This document shows positions 16,172 through 25,561 of a stretch of DNA of 64,000 nt, one piece after another. This DNA is from Hymenobacter sp. BT559 (GTDB lineage Bacteria; Bacteroidota; Bacteroidia; Cytophagales; Hymenobacteraceae): NCBI RefSeq assembly GCF_016427535.1, contig NZ_JAELXV010000009.1:1-64000 (forward strand). The letters are read 5' to 3'. The stretch's first letter is position 1; the number at the start of each line of letters is the position of its first letter. The notes beneath the pieces are model-generated. The model had not been told where the DNA came from. It searched no databases and saw nothing but the letters and a program-made list of their open reading frames with translations. Made by a program: the position numbers and the translations under genes.

Positions 16172-16179
16172 AACAGCGA

Positions 16180-16512
16180 CTAGGAGCGGGGCCAGAATAG
16201 AATAATGCCGATGCCGGTAAAGCAGACGAGCCCCCCAATGATGTCCAATCGGTCGGGCCGGAAGCCATCGAAGTACCACGCCCAGGCAATGGACATGACC
16301 ACGAAAATGCCGCCGTACACGGCGTAGGTTTTACCGAACGAGGTGATTTGCCAAGTCGCTATCCAGCCGTAGAGTACTAGCAGCAACGCGCCCAGTGCCC
16401 CCATCCAGGCCGGGCGGTCAGCCTTCAGCCACTGCCACATGAGGTAGCCACCCCCTATTTCGCAGAGGCCGGCCAGCAAGAAGAGCAGTAGGGGATTTAG
16501 GATAGCGAGCAT
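16180..16512 (-). CDS. YnfA/UPF0060 family membrane protein
   Basis: A 110-residue inner-membrane protein with four helices, the usual UPF0060 length from the ATG at 16512. Signature segments are LLAGLCEIGGGYLMWQWLK, then TFGKTYAVYGG-like SFGKTYAVYGGIFVVMSIAWAW and DIIGGLVCFTGIGIILF. The family is related to small multidrug resistance pumps and is often carried next to metal-resistance genes. Here it sits between the CzcB-like adaptor and the NicO-like gene in one direction, so it is part of the same operon. Confidence 0.9.
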   Translation of the reverse strand: MLAILNPLLLFLLAGLCEIGGGYLMWQWLKADRPAWMGALGALLLVLYGWIATWQITSFGKTYAVYGGIFVVMSIAWAWYFDGFRPDRLDIIGGLVCFTGIGIILFWPRS

Positions 16513-16551
16513 GTGAAAGGAGGATAAGATGGCGGCTGAGGGCCAAGTCAA

Positions 16552-17763
16552 TTAGTCTTCGTCGGCCGTGTTCTTGAGCTTGGCCAGCAGCGAATACGCG
16601 CCCTTGACCACGAACGTCGTGGTTGCCGGCAGATTCGCCGGGCGCTTCACTTCCGTGTAGCCGTCTTCGCTGCGGCCGGTCGGCAAGGCTATCATCCGGT
16701 AGGAGCCAGCCGGGCTGGCAGGTACGAAGCCGTAGGTTTGGCCGGCGTAGCGCACCACGGCCGCATCGGGTAGGGTCGGCACGGTGTTGCGGCCCGTTTC
16801 AATGGTAGCCCGCACGTAGAGGCCGGGCAGCAGGGCCGGGTCGTTCTCCTGGTCGAGGTGGCCGTGCACCCGCACCGTGCGGTCGGGGCCGTTGATGGCG
16901 CGGCTGATAAGATAAACGCGGGCCGTGCGCTCGCGGCCCGCCGCCGAGTCGCTGGGCAGCGCAAAGCGGATGAGCTGGCCGGCCTGAATGCGCGGCACGT
17001 CCCGCTCGAACACCGATAGCTCGACGTGCAGGTGGGTGGGGTCCACCAGCTCGAACAGGGCATCGGCCGCCGTTACGCTTTGGCCCACCGTCACGTTCAC
17101 CGCCCGCACGAAGCCGCTACGGGGGGCGCGCACGGCGGCCGTGCTCACGAGCTTGCCCCCGACCGGCAGGCCGGCCAGGCGGAGCCGGGCGGCCTGGGCC
17201 TGGGTCTGCGTGCGCAGGGCATCATACTCGGCCTGAGCCCGTTGGAAGTTCTTCTGCGGGGCTACCTCCTGCTGGTAGAGTTCACGCTGACGGTCTAGGT
17301 CGGCTTTGGCGTAGCGCAGGCGGCTGGTGGCTTCGAGGTAGTCCTGTTGCAGCTGCACGAATTCAGGATTGCGGATGACGGCTAGCACCTCGCCCTTGCG
17401 CACCCGCGAGCCTTGCAGCAGACTGGTGCTTTCCACGAAGCCGCCCAGCGGGGCGGCCACGGCCAGCGCGCTTTCGGGGGGCACGTCCAGCGTGCCGCTG
17501 ACAGCTAGACCAGTGCCCAAGGGGCGTTCTTCGAGGTGCCCGAGCGCTAGGCCCGCGGCCTGCTGCTCGGGGGCCGACAGGCGCACGACGTCGGCCGGCG
17601 CGTCGGCGTCAGCCTTTTCGGGCGTGGCCTCGGTTTTCTCGGCTGTTTTCTCTTCACCGCCCGACCCGCAGGCAGTGAGCAGCAGCGCGGTCAGTAGGGT
17701 AAGTCCCACTCTCCCTAGCCGCGACGGGCGTAGAGGAGTGGCTTGATTGAATAAGGGAATCAT
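16552..17763 (-). CDS. CzcB-type RND periplasmic adaptor
   Basis: A 403-residue membrane-fusion lipoprotein. A lipobox (LLTALLLTACGS) gives lipid attachment at Cys32, followed by a Lys/Glu/Ala linker. The barrel-sandwich hybrid shows GFVESTSLLQGSRVRKGEVLAVI, the hairpin LQQDYLEATSRLRYAKADLDRQRELY and the second half APRSGFVRAVNVTVGQSVTAADALF; the beta-barrel and membrane-proximal domains follow. It joins the inner-membrane pump CzcA, encoded 20 bases upstream, to the outer-membrane channel fused to that pump. By context it serves Zn, Cd or Co efflux. Confidence 0.92.
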   Translation of the reverse strand: MIPLFNQATPLRPSRLGRVGLTLLTALLLTACGSGGEEKTAEKTEATPEKADADAPADVVRLSAPEQQAAGLALGHLEERPLGTGLAVSGTLDVPPESALAVAAPLGGFVESTSLLQGSRVRKGEVLAVIRNPEFVQLQQDYLEATSRLRYAKADLDRQRELYQQEVAPQKNFQRAQAEYDALRTQTQAQAARLRLAGLPVGGKLVSTAAVRAPRSGFVRAVNVTVGQSVTAADALFELVDPTHLHVELSVFERDVPRIQAGQLIRFALPSDSAAGRERTARVYLISRAINGPDRTVRVHGHLDQENDPALLPGLYVRATIETGRNTVPTLPDAAVVRYAGQTYGFVPASPAGSYRMIALPTGRSEDGYTEVKRPANLPATTTFVVKGAYSLLAKLKNTADED

Positions 17764-17782
17764 TAGGCAGTAAGGCGTTGAA

Positions 17783-20700
17783 TTACTGAGCGTCGCCGGC
17801 TAGCAGCGCGTCCAGTTCGATGACAGTTTGGTTATGGGCCAGCAGGGCGGCCAGGTAGTCGGTGCGCAGGCGCAGGGCGCGTTCCAGGTTGAGCAGGTAT
17901 TCCGCGTAACCGGTTTCACCGGCCTTGAAGGCCCGCGTGCTGAGGCGCACAATCACAGCCGCTTGCGGCAGGCCCGTTTGCTCGTAGAAGCCTAGGCGCC
18001 CGATTTGCTCGCGGCGCTGGGCCAGCAGCTCATCCAGGCGGCCGGCCAGCTCGGCGCGGTAACGGGCGTAGCTGATTTCGGCCGTTTGCTCCTGCAAACG
18101 CGCGGCCTGCACCCGCGCCTTTTGGGGGCGGCGGTAGAGGGGCATTCCCACGGAAGCCTGCACCCCTTGAAAGCGGTCGGCCGGGCCGTAGTCACGTTCA
18201 GCCCCGCCGATGCCGCCGATAGTTTGGGGGCCTTTCAGGGACTGGTTGAAGTACCCCACCGTGAAGTCGGGTAGTCCCCGCGCCTGTTCCAGGCGGGTTT
18301 CCGCCCGGCGCTCCTGAATCTGCTGGGCTAGTACCCGCGCCTGGGGATTGGTTTGGAGCAGCGCCGTATCGCCTAGGGCGGGGGCCGCTTCCGCTGCCGT
18401 ATCCAGCGCTACGGTAGCAACTGGTACTAGAGGGCGCAACACACTGTCCGCCACCGTGACGGGACCAGCTTGTTGGAGCAGGGCTTGCAGTTGCCGGCGG
18501 GCCACGGCGTAGTCGGTGCGGGCCTGGCGCACGAGCACGCGGGTTTCGCCTTGCTGCACCAGGGCCGTGGCGGGTTCGAGGCGCGCCACTTCGCCGGTTT
18601 TGAAGCGCAGGTTAGCCGCCCGCAGAAACTCTGAGTACAAGCTGTCCTGCCCGCGCAGGGTGCGCAGCCGGTGGCGGGCGTAGACAGCCTGCTCATAGGC
18701 CAAGCGCACTTGGCGGCGTAACTCTACCCGGGCCTGGGCAAGTTGCAGCTCCCGCCCGGTCAAGACCTGACCTGCTACCCGCGCCGCATTGCGGTACACG
18801 CCGGGCAGGGCCAGGGGCTGCACGAGAGAAAACTGATTGTCTACCCGGTAGGTATTGTACTGGCCGACCGAGCCGTTGAGGGTCGTTTTACTGAAATCCA
18901 CGGCCCCGCGTCGCAGGGCCTGCTGCGCCTGCACGGCGCGCTGGGCGGCCTGCACGGTGCCCCCCGCGCCCAAGGCCTGCGTTACGGCCTGGGCCGAGTT
19001 CAGGGGGGTGCCGGTCGGGGGCAACTGCACATCCTGACCCTGCACCCGGCCCGGCAGCAGGGTAGCTACCCCCATGACCAACAGCAGGCATACGGTCTGG
19101 GCAAGCGTGGGGCGCGGCGTGCTCGCGGGGGGTGCCGTTGGCTTGGCCACTCCTTTCTCACTCAGGGCGTACAGCACGGGCAGCACCAGCAGCGTCAGCA
19201 GCGTGGCCGTGACCAGGCCGCCGATAACCACCGTGGCTAAGGGGCGCTGCACTTCCGCCCCCGCCGAGGTAGCCAACGCCATCGGCAGGAAGCCCAGGGA
19301 GGCGACCGTGGCCGTCATTAACACGGGCCGCAGCCGCACTTCCGTGCCCTTGCGAATGCGCTCGTAGAGGTCGGTTACGCCTTCCGCTTTCAACTGGTTG
19401 AAGTAGCCAATAAGCACAATACCGTTGAGCACCGCTACCCCGAACAGGGCGATAAAGCCCACCCCGGCCGGGATGCTGAATGGCATACCCCGTAGCCACA
19501 GGGCCAGCACCCCGCCGATGGCCGAGAGGGGTATAGCCGTGAAAATCAGCAAGGCCTGCTTTACGGAGTTGAACGTAAAGAAGAGCAGCACGAAAATGAG
19601 CCCCAGCGCCACGGGCACGGCAATGCTGAGCCGGTCGGTGGCTTCGCGCAGATTCTCAAACTGGCCGCCGTAGGTAGTGTAGTAGCCCGGCGCAAACCGG
19701 ACTTGCTGACTTAAGCGCTGCTGCACTTCGCGCACCACCGTTTCCACGTCCCGGCCCCGCACGTTGAAGCCGACCGACACCCGGCGCTTGGTGTCGTCGC
19801 GCTGAATCTGGTTCGGGCCCTCAACCAGGGCCACGGTGGCGACCTGCTCCAGCGGCACCTGCTGGCCGGTGGGGGTGGCGATGAAGAGCTGGCGCACGCT
19901 GTTGATGTCGCGACGCAGGTCGCTGCGCAGGCGCAGCACCAGGTCGTAGCGCCGCTCCTGCTCAAATATTTGCCCAGCGGTCTGGCCGGCGAAGGCGGTT
20001 TGCACCGTGCGGTTGACTTCGCTCACGCTCAGCCCAAAGCGGGCCAGGCGGGCGCGGTCGAGGCGCACTACGATTTGGGGCAGGCCGGTGACCTGCTCCA
20101 CGTACACGTCTTCGGCACCCGGCACCCCGCGCACCACGGCCCCTGCCTGACGGGCATAGTCGGCCAGCTGGGTGAGGTCCTCCCCGAAAATCTTGAGTAC
20201 CACATCCTGCTTGGCGCCCGAAATCAGCTCGTTGAAGCGCATCTGGATGGGCTGCTGGAAGCCGAAGGTGACGCCGGGAATTACGCCCACGGCCGCCGCC
20301 ATCTGCTCGGCCAGGTCGGCTTGGTTGTCGGCTTTTTTCCAGTCGGCCTGAGGCCGCAGGATAACCATGACGTCGGCCGCTTCGACCGGCATGGGGTCGG
20401 TCGGAATCTCGGCCGCGCCGACTTTGGCCACCACTTCCTTGACCTCATCGGGAAACTGCCGCTTCAGAATGCCGGCCGCTTGCTGGCTTTTCTCGATGGT
20501 ATACTCCAGCGAGGAGCCGGGCAGCGTGCGCAGTTCCACAGCGAAGTCGCCTTCCGCCAATTGGGGAATGAACTCCCCGCCTAGGGTGCGGAACAGCAGG
20601 AATGCCCCTGCTAGCAAGGCCACGGCTGTGCCAAGTACCAGGGTTTTGTGACGCAGTGCACTGGTTACTAAAGGGTCGTAGCGCCGGGTAAGCCAGCCCA

Positions 20701-22261
20701 GCATTCGGTCGGAAATGGTAACCTTGGGGTCCGCGTTGCGACTCAGCGCCAGTGCCGACATCATGGGCACGTAGGTGAGCGAGAGGATAAAGGCCCCCAG
20801 AATGGCGAAGGCCACAGTCTGGGCCATCGGCCGGAACATGCGCCCCTCAATGCCCGAGAGCGCCAGTAGGGGCAGGTACACGATGAGGATGATAATTTCC
20901 CCGAAGGCGGCCGAGGAGCGGATTTTGCTCGCGGCCTGGTAGGTTTCCTCGTCCATCTGCTCGCCCGAGAGCCGGCCCGTGAGCCCGGCCCCGCCGCCGT
21001 GCAGACGGTGTACGATGGCCTCGACGATGATAACGGCCCCGTCCACAATCAGCCCGAAGTCGATAGCGCCGAGGCTCATCAGGTTGCCCGACACGCCGAA
21101 CAGGCGCATGAGGCTGATGGCAAAGAGCATGGCCAGCGGAATGACCGACGCCACCACCAGCCCGGCCCGCCAGTTGCCCAGGAAGAGCACCAGCACGAAC
21201 ACGACGATGAGCGCGCCTTCGAGCAGGTTCTTTTGGACCGTGTGGATGGCGCGGCCTACCAGCTCCGAGCGGTCCAGGTACACATCCACCGTCACTCCTT
21301 TAGGTAGGGTTTGGCGAATGGTGGCCATGCGCTGCTTGACAGCTTTAATCACGTCGTTGGCGTTGGCCCCTTTGAGCATGAGCACGATGCCCCCGGTCAC
21401 CTCGCCCTCCTGGTTGCGGGTCATGGCCCCGTAGCGCACGGCGGAGCCCAGCTGCACAGTGGCCACGTCGCGCACCAGCACGGGCAAGCCGTTTTGGGTG
21501 GTGCGCACCACGATATTGCCGATGTCAGCGGGGGTTTGGGCCAGGCCTTCCGTGCGGATGTAGTAGGCCGTGGGACTGCGGTCGATGTAGGCCCCACCCG
21601 CGTTCTGGTTGCCCTGGCTCACGGCCTGGTACACTTGGTCCACGGTGACGCCGGTAGCTTGCAGGCGCTGCGGGTCCAGGGCTACTTCGTACTGTTTGAG
21701 CAAGCCGCCGAAGCTGCTCACATCGGCCACGCCGGGCGTACCTAGCAGTTGCCGGCGTACTATCCAGTCCTGAATGGAGCGCAGTTCGCGGGCATCATAC
21801 TGCTTTTCGTAGCCCGGTTCGGCCCGCACCAAATACTGGTAGACCTCGCCCAGACCGGTGGAAACCGGGGACAGCTCGGGTCGCCCGATGCCGGCCGGAA
21901 TCTGACTTTCGGCTTCCAGCAGCCGCTCGCTGACTTGCTGGCGGGCCCAGTAAATATCGGTTTTGTCCTCGAAGACAATGGTCACGACCGAGAGGCCGAA
22001 GCGCGAGAACGAGCGCACCTCCTGGCGGCCGGGAATGGTGGCCACGCTCTGCTCGATGGGAAAGGACACGAGCCGCTCGATGTCGCCGGCCGCCAGCGAA
22101 GGGGCCACCGTGTAGACTACCACCTGGTTGGTAGTAATGTCGGGCACCGCGTCGATGGGCAGGTGCGTGAGCGAGTAACCGCCCCAGGCCACCAGGGCCA
22201 GGGTCAGCAGCCCAATGATAAGTTTATGGTGGATGGAGAAATGAATCAGCCGGTCGAACAT
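17783..22261 (-). CDS. CzcA-type heavy-metal RND pump fused to TolC-like channel
   Basis: A 1492-residue protein. Residues 1 to about 1045 are a complete HME-RND proton antiporter: VPDITTNQVVVYT near the start, GLIVDGAVIIVEAIVHRL with the proton-relay acidic residues, GGEFIPQLAEGDF and the second half ending LLVLPVLYAL. Then comes a hydrophobic stretch at about 1055-1075 (VCLLLVMGVATLLP ending GRVQGQ) that looks like an internal signal peptide, and from about 1080 a TolC/CzcC outer-membrane factor (VELRRQVRLAYEQAVYARHRL, FKTGEVARLEPATALV). A full-length pump and channel in one ORF is known in Bacteroidota. No separate czcC is present in this operon. Confidence 0.93.
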   Translation of the reverse strand: MFDRLIHFSIHHKLIIGLLTLALVAWGGYSLTHLPIDAVPDITTNQVVVYTVAPSLAAGDIERLVSFPIEQSVATIPGRQEVRSFSRFGLSVVTIVFEDKTDIYWARQQVSERLLEAESQIPAGIGRPELSPVSTGLGEVYQYLVRAEPGYEKQYDARELRSIQDWIVRRQLLGTPGVADVSSFGGLLKQYEVALDPQRLQATGVTVDQVYQAVSQGNQNAGGAYIDRSPTAYYIRTEGLAQTPADIGNIVVRTTQNGLPVLVRDVATVQLGSAVRYGAMTRNQEGEVTGGIVLMLKGANANDVIKAVKQRMATIRQTLPKGVTVDVYLDRSELVGRAIHTVQKNLLEGALIVVFVLVLFLGNWRAGLVVASVIPLAMLFAISLMRLFGVSGNLMSLGAIDFGLIVDGAVIIVEAIVHRLHGGGAGLTGRLSGEQMDEETYQAASKIRSSAAFGEIIILIVYLPLLALSGIEGRMFRPMAQTVAFAILGAFILSLTYVPMMSALALSRNADPKVTISDRMLGWLTRRYDPLVTSALRHKTLVLGTAVALLAGAFLLFRTLGGEFIPQLAEGDFAVELRTLPGSSLEYTIEKSQQAAGILKRQFPDEVKEVVAKVGAAEIPTDPMPVEAADVMVILRPQADWKKADNQADLAEQMAAAVGVIPGVTFGFQQPIQMRFNELISGAKQDVVLKIFGEDLTQLADYARQAGAVVRGVPGAEDVYVEQVTGLPQIVVRLDRARLARFGLSVSEVNRTVQTAFAGQTAGQIFEQERRYDLVLRLRSDLRRDINSVRQLFIATPTGQQVPLEQVATVALVEGPNQIQRDDTKRRVSVGFNVRGRDVETVVREVQQRLSQQVRFAPGYYTTYGGQFENLREATDRLSIAVPVALGLIFVLLFFTFNSVKQALLIFTAIPLSAIGGVLALWLRGMPFSIPAGVGFIALFGVAVLNGIVLIGYFNQLKAEGVTDLYERIRKGTEVRLRPVLMTATVASLGFLPMALATSAGAEVQRPLATVVIGGLVTATLLTLLVLPVLYALSEKGVAKPTAPPASTPRPTLAQTVCLLLVMGVATLLPGRVQGQDVQLPPTGTPLNSAQAVTQALGAGGTVQAAQRAVQAQQALRRGAVDFSKTTLNGSVGQYNTYRVDNQFSLVQPLALPGVYRNAARVAGQVLTGRELQLAQARVELRRQVRLAYEQAVYARHRLRTLRGQDSLYSEFLRAANLRFKTGEVARLEPATALVQQGETRVLVRQARTDYAVARRQLQALLQQAGPVTVADSVLRPLVPVATVALDTAAEAAPALGDTALLQTNPQARVLAQQIQERRAETRLEQARGLPDFTVGYFNQSLKGPQTIGGIGGAERDYGPADRFQGVQASVGMPLYRRPQKARVQAARLQEQTAEISYARYRAELAGRLDELLAQRREQIGRLGFYEQTGLPQAAVIVRLSTRAFKAGETGYAEYLLNLERALRLRTDYLAALLAHNQTVIELDALLAGDAQ

Positions 22262-22408
22262 GAAGCCGCTGGGGAGTAAAAAGCCTAACCATAGGAAAGA
22301 CTTTCCGGCGCGCTCAGCTCTGGATATCAGCTAGATAGCACGCAAACGCACGGCCGCCAGCCCCGCGTTTGGCAGGGCCGGCCGCAGAAGCCGGAAAGCA
22401 GGAAATGG

Positions 22409-22741
22409 TTAGGCCCCCTGGGGTGGCTGCCACGGGGTGACCGGGGCGCGGGTCGTGAGCGCCGGCGCCGCGCGGACGCTGAAGCGTTGCACCGAGTAGG
22501 GCGCCAGGGGCCTGGCAACGAATGCCAGGACCGGAGCCGGGGGCATGGCGAAGCCTGCGCAGCAGTGGCACTGACACAAAGGGGAGCACCAGTCGATACT
22601 ACCCTGAGAAGTGCCTCCTTGGTGGTGCGCGGCCCGCACAATGGTCCCCTGCACAGGCGTTGCACTCGGCTCCACATCGGAGCAGGGCAGGCAGCCGAGC
22701 ACCGAAAAGTAAAGAGCAAAGAGCAGAGCCAGGACGCGCAT
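22409..22741 (-). CDS. DUF6660-like secreted Cys-rich protein
   Basis: A 110-residue protein with a hydrophobic N-terminus MRVLALLFALYFSVLGCLPC and a mature part rich in Cys/His, notably CSPLCQCHCCAGF. DUF6660 proteins of this layout are found at the head of czc-type operons in Bacteroidota, where they probably bind metal in the envelope. The start of czcA lies 148 bases downstream. The large number of Cys in so small a protein supports metal binding, although no function is proved. Confidence 0.75.
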   Translation of the reverse strand: MRVLALLFALYFSVLGCLPCSDVEPSATPVQGTIVRAAHHQGGTSQGSIDWCSPLCQCHCCAGFAMPPAPVLAFVARPLAPYSVQRFSVRAAPALTTRAPVTPWQPPQGA

Positions 22742-22854
22742 CAGGGTAAAGGTACGAAACGGAAGGGCCAGTTATCGGGCGTTCAGTCCTAGGTAAGCTT
22801 GCTGGAAGCACGACGAGAGGCTACTAGCTTGCCTTGCTTTTCGTTTGCTTCTGG

Positions 22855-23450
22855 TTAGTTGACCAGTAGCAAATCTTCCAGTCGGGTGGTGAAAGCGGGA
22901 GAGCGCCACTGTGCCTTCCCTTGCCAGACCGGCCGATTGCTGCCCTCAGTTGTGGCTGGCTCAGCCCTGGCGTCGGCAATGCCGTGGTCAGGTGCACCGT
23001 GCCGCGACCGAAACACTAATTCAGGGCGTCCAGGCTGGCCATTAAGCTCGATCAGCTGACCGGCGGACTCTTTTCTTCCCTTTTGTTACCGAGCTCAGCG
23101 ATGGCAGGAGGGGGGCTAAATAAACTAAGTTGCTGGCCGGTTCTAGGAGGCTCCAAGCCGTCGAGAACTACGCCAGCCTTGTGATAAGCGGTGCCCGGTT
23201 CCCACAAGCGTCTAAGCAGGGAGCTGGCATAGCTTAGCAATACCGTTGTATCAGCGGTCGGGCCAGTTGGTTAGGCACTGTTGTAGTTGCTCGGCAGGGC
23301 CACGTACTTACTCAGTATATAATAGGAGTCGATGCGATATAATGGCCATGAGGCCGGCCCGCAGGCCACAGTGAGGGAAAGGCATTCGCGGGTGAGCTGC
23401 CGGCGCACCTTGCCTTGGTGGGCGGGGCATAACTCGGACCAGACCAGCAG
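22855..23450 (-). pseudogene. umuC: Decayed umuC (Y-family DNA polymerase) C-terminal remnant
   Basis: Pieces of the UmuC C-terminus appear in order on the minus strand but in different frames: RRQLTRECLSLTV, then VALPSNY, then PTGPTADTTVLLSYASSLLR with RLWEPGTAYHKAGVVLDGLEP and QLSLF, then LMASLDALN, a TAG in place of the usual Gln, CFGRGTVHLTTA, and after a frameshift RSPAFTTRLEDLLLVN ending at the stop 22855-22857. The upstream two thirds of the gene are absent or unrecognisable. The remnant separates the zinc-type and copper-type operons and suggests that a plasmid-borne umuDC was lost during rearrangement. Confidence 0.78.
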
Positions 23451-23747
23451 CGGCAGGAAGCAGCGGACGCCCAGGAAGGTAATCGGCCGGGAGTCCTTGC
23501 TGTTGGGTTTGGCGCTGGTGGCTTGGTCAGTAGCGCTGCTGCCACCCTCGCGCCTGTTGTTGCGGATGTCGGCGCCGTCGTACACCGCCACTAACTGCTT
23601 TGGGCGGTTTTACTTTGTTGATTTACTTATCTGTATGCATTTGGTAAGCCCCCGGTGTTAGCCAGGTAGCTTACCCAACGCCTGCAAGCACAGGGATAAG
23701 TCAGAAGGGATGAGATGATAGCCGGACAAAAGCACACGGCGCGCGGC

Positions 23748-23993
23748 TTACTTCTTTACTAAGGTCATACCGCATTTGGGACACTTACCTGGCTGGTTGC
23801 TTACTACTTCCGGGTGCATGGGGCAGGTATAGCTAGCGGCCGTGCCGTCGGTGGCCGTGCTGTCGGCGGGCATAGTGGCCTCGGTAGCGGCGGGGGTTTC
23901 CGTCTGCACTTGGTTAGGCTGGTCGTGCTCGGTGCAGCTGGCAGCCAGGAAGAGGTTACCCGCAGCTAGACAATAGGTTAGGAACTTGTACAT
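23748..23993 (-). CDS. Heavy-metal-binding domain lipoprotein
   Basis: An 81-residue secreted lipoprotein. The signal segment ends LFLAASCTE, giving a lipid-modified Cys near residue 20. After an Ala/Thr linker, one heavy-metal-binding domain remains: YTCPMHPEVVSNQPGKCPKCGM, with the conserved CPMHP and CPxCGM motifs. Such domains bind copper or related cations in the periplasm. It is the last gene of the copper-type RND operon, 80 bases after the second adaptor gene. Confidence 0.88.
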   Translation of the reverse strand: MYKFLTYCLAAGNLFLAASCTEHDQPNQVQTETPAATEATMPADSTATDGTAASYTCPMHPEVVSNQPGKCPKCGMTLVKK

Positions 23994-24073
23994 GGGGATG
24001 AGTAAAAAGTAAAAAACAAAGAGGCTGAGCCGCAGCCCGAAACGGTACTGAAGATGCTACTGCTAGGGAGCGG

Positions 24074-25561
24074 CTACATGGCCATGCCGCTCATGTGGTC
24101 GTCGCCGGCCCCCTGGCGCAGGGTAAACTCGCTTTGCAGCAGGTAGGCCCCACTGACGACCAGCTGGTCGCCGGGCCTCACCTCGCCGGTGACGGCCACC
24201 GTGGCTGCCGTGCCCGCGCCGGTGCGCACCCGCACCCGGCGAAACTGCCGCTCGCCGGTCTGCTTCCAGACGTAGCTGGCGGCCCCGTCGTGCATAACGG
24301 CCTCCTGTGGGACGCGCAAGGCGGTTTCGGTGGGGGGCGTGCTTTTCGTAGCCGAGGCCGGGGCGTCGAGCAGTACGTTGGCTTGTGCGCCGGGCTGCAA
24401 GGTGCCGTTGGGGTTGGGCACCTGAATGCGGGCCAGGGTAATCTGGCTGCCGCCGCTCAACTCGGGGCTGAGGAACACCACGTTGCCCCGTAAGGGCCGC
24501 GCCCGGCCTACTACCTGCACGGCCACCGACTGGCCCAGCCGCAGCCGGCCGGCATCGACGGGGTAGAGCTGGGCTTCAACCCACACGGTGCGCAAATCAC
24601 TGAAGGTGAGCAGCGGCGAGCCTTCGGCCACATATTGACCCTGCACCACGTCGAGGGTTTGCACGGTGCCGGTGGCGGGGCTGTAGTAAGTTACCAGCGG
24701 ACTGGCCTTGCCGCTGCGGACCAGCTGGCGCAGCTGCCCGGCCGACACACCGAGCAGGCGCAGCTTCTGGGCCGTGGCTTCGGCAAAGTGCCGGTAGGTG
24801 GGCTCGGCCACTTGCAAGTCCTGGGCCAGGGCCAGCAGGTACTCGCGTTGCAGGGTTTCGAGCTGCTCGCTGTACACCGAAAACAGCGGCGCGCCCCGGC
24901 GCAGCAGCTGCCCGGTCTGGCGCACGTAGAGCTGCTCGACGCGGCCGGCCACGCGGCTGCTGATGCTTTGGGTGCGCTGGGCATCGGCCGTGACGGTACC
25001 GGTGAGCACGGCTTGCGGCGCGGGGGCCTCGGCCGGGCTGGCAGCCGGGCTACTGTCAGTGCCGTTGCCAATGGTCTGGACGCGGATATTGCCCAGTTCC
25101 AACTGCTGAGCCGTGAGAATGAGGTCGTTGGCGGCCGGGTTGCCGGCGGGCATGGCAGCCATTTCGGCGGGTGTCATTTTCACGGCGGGGCGGCTGGAGG
25201 TTTTCACCAAATCCATCCCGCAAATGGGGCAACTACCGGGCTGGGCCTCGCGCACCTGCGGGTGCATGGGGCAGGTATAGACAGCGGCCGAAGCGGCTTT
25301 TTTGGCGACCGGCGCAGCCGCCGGAACTGGCTGCACCTGTATCAAATCCATGTGGCAGATGGGGCAGCTGCCGGGGCCGTCCGCGTGGATTTGCGGGTGC
25401 ATGGAGCAGGTGTAGTAGGCCGCTTGAGTTGCCTTGGAAGTAGCGGTTTCGGCCGTGGGCTTGGTTTTTTGGCAAGCGCCAGCAGCCAACGCCAGCAGCA
25501 CGAGCAGCAGCCGGCCTGCCCGACCTAGGCTAATGGGGCGTAGTAAAGGCAGGTTATTCAT
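24074..25561 (-). CDS. CusB-type adaptor with two heavy-metal-binding domains
   Basis: About 495 residues from ATG 25561, which overlaps the upstream adaptor gene by 8 bases; the longer ORF start adds 19 non-conserved residues. A lipobox (LLALAAGACQ) is followed by two heavy-metal-binding domains, YTCSMHPQIHADGPGSCPIC and YTCPMHPQVREAQPGSCPIC, each with CxMHP and CPICxMDL. Then come the adaptor domains: SISSRVAGRVEQLYVRQTGQ, a helical hairpin (LETLQREYLLALAQDLQVAEP), VVQGQYVAEGSPLLTFSDL and the beta-barrel. It is the second adaptor of the operon. CusB homologues deliver Cu(I)/Ag(I) to CusA. Confidence 0.92.
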   Translation of the reverse strand: MNNLPLLRPISLGRAGRLLLVLLALAAGACQKTKPTAETATSKATQAAYYTCSMHPQIHADGPGSCPICHMDLIQVQPVPAAAPVAKKAASAAVYTCPMHPQVREAQPGSCPICGMDLVKTSSRPAVKMTPAEMAAMPAGNPAANDLILTAQQLELGNIRVQTIGNGTDSSPAASPAEAPAPQAVLTGTVTADAQRTQSISSRVAGRVEQLYVRQTGQLLRRGAPLFSVYSEQLETLQREYLLALAQDLQVAEPTYRHFAEATAQKLRLLGVSAGQLRQLVRSGKASPLVTYYSPATGTVQTLDVVQGQYVAEGSPLLTFSDLRTVWVEAQLYPVDAGRLRLGQSVAVQVVGRARPLRGNVVFLSPELSGGSQITLARIQVPNPNGTLQPGAQANVLLDAPASATKSTPPTETALRVPQEAVMHDGAASYVWKQTGERQFRRVRVRTGAGTAATVAVTGEVRPGDQLVVSGAYLLQSEFTLRQGAGDDHMSGMAM

